The notes under the pieces: model-generated
Databases searched by the model: none
What the model was told of the DNA's origin: nothing
The model's input: only the letters and a program-made list of their open reading frames with translations
DNA from: Pedobacter glucosidilyticus
Lineage (GTDB): Bacteria; Bacteroidota; Bacteroidia; Sphingobacteriales; Sphingobacteriaceae
NCBI RefSeq assembly: GCF_002483235.1
Contig: NZ_DLHN01000017.1
Location: 38,129-102,128, forward strand
DNA: 64,000 nt
Direction of reading: 5' to 3'
Made by a program: the position numbers and the translations under genes
In this document: positions 63,192 through 64,000 of the stretch, piece by piece
Layout: the number at the start of each line of letters is the position of its first letter
How positions within the stretch are numbered: position 1 is the first letter of the stretch

Positions 63192-63296
63192 TTAATCTTC
63201 TTCTTCCTCTATACGCAATTCAAAAGGACTGAAGTAGAAAACAATAATCACCAATAGCACTATCGCAATTAAGAAACCATCATAGCTATGTATCAT
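63192..63296 (-). CDS. 34-residue single-pass membrane peptide
   Basis: MIHSYDGFLIAIVLLVIIVF followed by YFSPFELRIEEEED. One hydrophobic segment covers residues 8-24, with an acidic tail. The ORF ends 10 bp before the LpxH-like start on the same strand, so it is probably cotranscribed. No family is recognised. The composition (a clean membrane span plus EEEED tail) suggests a real gene, but ORF length alone is weak evidence. Confidence 0.5.
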   Translation of the reverse strand: MIHSYDGFLIAIVLLVIIVFYFSPFELRIEEEED

Positions 63297-64000
63297 GAAC
63301 TGTTGTTTTTTCAAAGTAAGCGTATTAAGATTAACAACAAGTTAAGTGGTGATTAAGTTTAATATTGGGTACAGAGTGGGAAGTTGAAAGTAGAAAGTAT
63401 AAAGAACCTAAGGAGCGGATATTCGAATAGTAAAAAGTACTGAGTATAAAGTATAAAGACCCTAAAGAGCAGATATTTAAGAGCTGCCTTTAATCATTAA
63501 ATAACATTCTCCGAAGAACGAGAGACGGCCTATGAAGATTTGGAAGGAAAGACCCATAAATCTTTTGCATAAACTCTCATAAAGCACTATCGGAAAGCAA
63601 GCGGAAGAAGTGTTGTAAATGCTTTCAAAAAAGTACAAACTTTACCACGACTCCCGTTTGCTGATAAAAGATTTGTGGAGGATTTACAACAAATATTCAT
63701 CAGCCTTGATTTTTTGTTCACTTTTTTATCAAGAAAAAAGTGAATAGGGCTGGCCGCCTATGAGGCCGGAGAGCCTTGTGCGAAAATGCCATTACAGCAA
63801 AGGAAAAAGCTACTGTCCAGCTAGACTTAGGAAGCCTTGAGCTAATTAGTTCGAAATATCTTTAATGATAATAATTATCCGCCTCAAGAGCCGGCGGGGC
63901 CCATTACTTTTGTGAGGGCAAAAGTAATCAAAACCCTTGATCAATCCCACAGGAGCCTTTGTCGCACAAACCCTAACCACACTCAAAAACAATTAGCGCT
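63297..64000. repeat. Non-coding terminal region with short direct repeats and hairpin-rich repeat
   Basis: 63390-63472 holds two copies of an AAAGTATAAAGA(A/C)CCTAA(A/G)GAGC(A/G)GATATT unit. 63717-63744 is a TTCACTTTTTT/AAAAAAGTGAA hairpin beside GGCCGCCTATGAGGCC, and 63902-63928 is an ATTACTTTTG/CAAAAGTAAT hairpin. These are of the same design as the hairpins in the repeats at 2695 and 46510. No credible gene reaches the right edge. Confidence 0.65.

Overview
The window is a chromosomal segment of a Bacteroidota bacterium, most likely Sphingobacteriaceae (Pedobacter-like). The support is low GC, promoters of the TTTG-N18..20-TAnnTTTG type, almost no Shine-Dalgarno sequences, DUF3109/DUF2480/DUF6427/DUF3108 proteins, a Bacteroidota-type LptC/PpiD/CoaX block, and REP-like palindromes of the type found between genes in this phylum. 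No rRNA, CRISPR array, prophage or insertion-sequence transposase was seen.

Layout. (1) 1-10.6 kb holds housekeeping and metabolic genes: a divergent proline catabolism pair (pruA partial, proline dehydrogenase), an AraC regulator, kbl, a glutaminyl cyclotransferase lipoprotein, yraN, dnaG, two paralogous small outer-membrane barrels around a TetR gene, and an Lrp regulator. (2) 10.7-17.8 kb starts with an unusual class II tRNA-like gene and a decayed antitoxin. It continues with the most interesting block: CRY-DASH cryptochrome/photolyase plus DUF2256 on the + strand, and divergently DUF2805/TIGR03643, 6-pyruvoyl-tetrahydropterin-type synthase, GTP cyclohydrolase I, an SDR without its catalytic Tyr, a flavin reductase, a TetR-like protein and an ABC1 (UbiB/COQ8-like) kinase. 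This reads as a light-linked flavin/pterin module. Two TTAAACA/TGTTTAA dyads sit in its two upstream regions. (3) 17.8-22.2 kb is a repeat-rich accessory strip: vapB, a vapC with an in-frame amber codon, an AAA/DUF4143 ATPase behind two phased 28-bp palindromes, a 98-aa orphan, and a triple tandem array of a ~235-bp repeat.

(4) 22.2-53.2 kb is one long minus-strand surface polysaccharide locus. In transcription order it has UDP-HexNAc dehydrogenase, aminotransferase and acetyltransferase; DUF3109; rfbA; a four-helix-bundle gene bounded by repeats; gmd; a Wza-like exporter; a complete legionaminic-acid-type set (legB, legC, legH/neuD, legI, legG, ptmE, legF); Wzz; and a very AT-rich cassette with Wzx, Glf, glycosyltransferases, an acyltransferase and Wzy. 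It ends with a glycosyltransferase, an epimerase pseudogene, an AlbA_2-type regulator and an intact epimerase. A 3' fragment of a second AlbA_2-type gene lies inside the leg operon. No initiating phosphoglycosyltransferase is in the window.

(5) 53.2-64 kb returns to envelope and housekeeping genes (DUF3108, DUF2480, PpiD-like chaperone, LptC, outer-membrane barrel, coaX, purQ, DUF6427, glycosyltransferase, LpxH-like phosphatase, a 34-aa membrane peptide) and ends in non-coding repeats.

Functions are inferred from translated sequence and recalled family knowledge; no database search was run.
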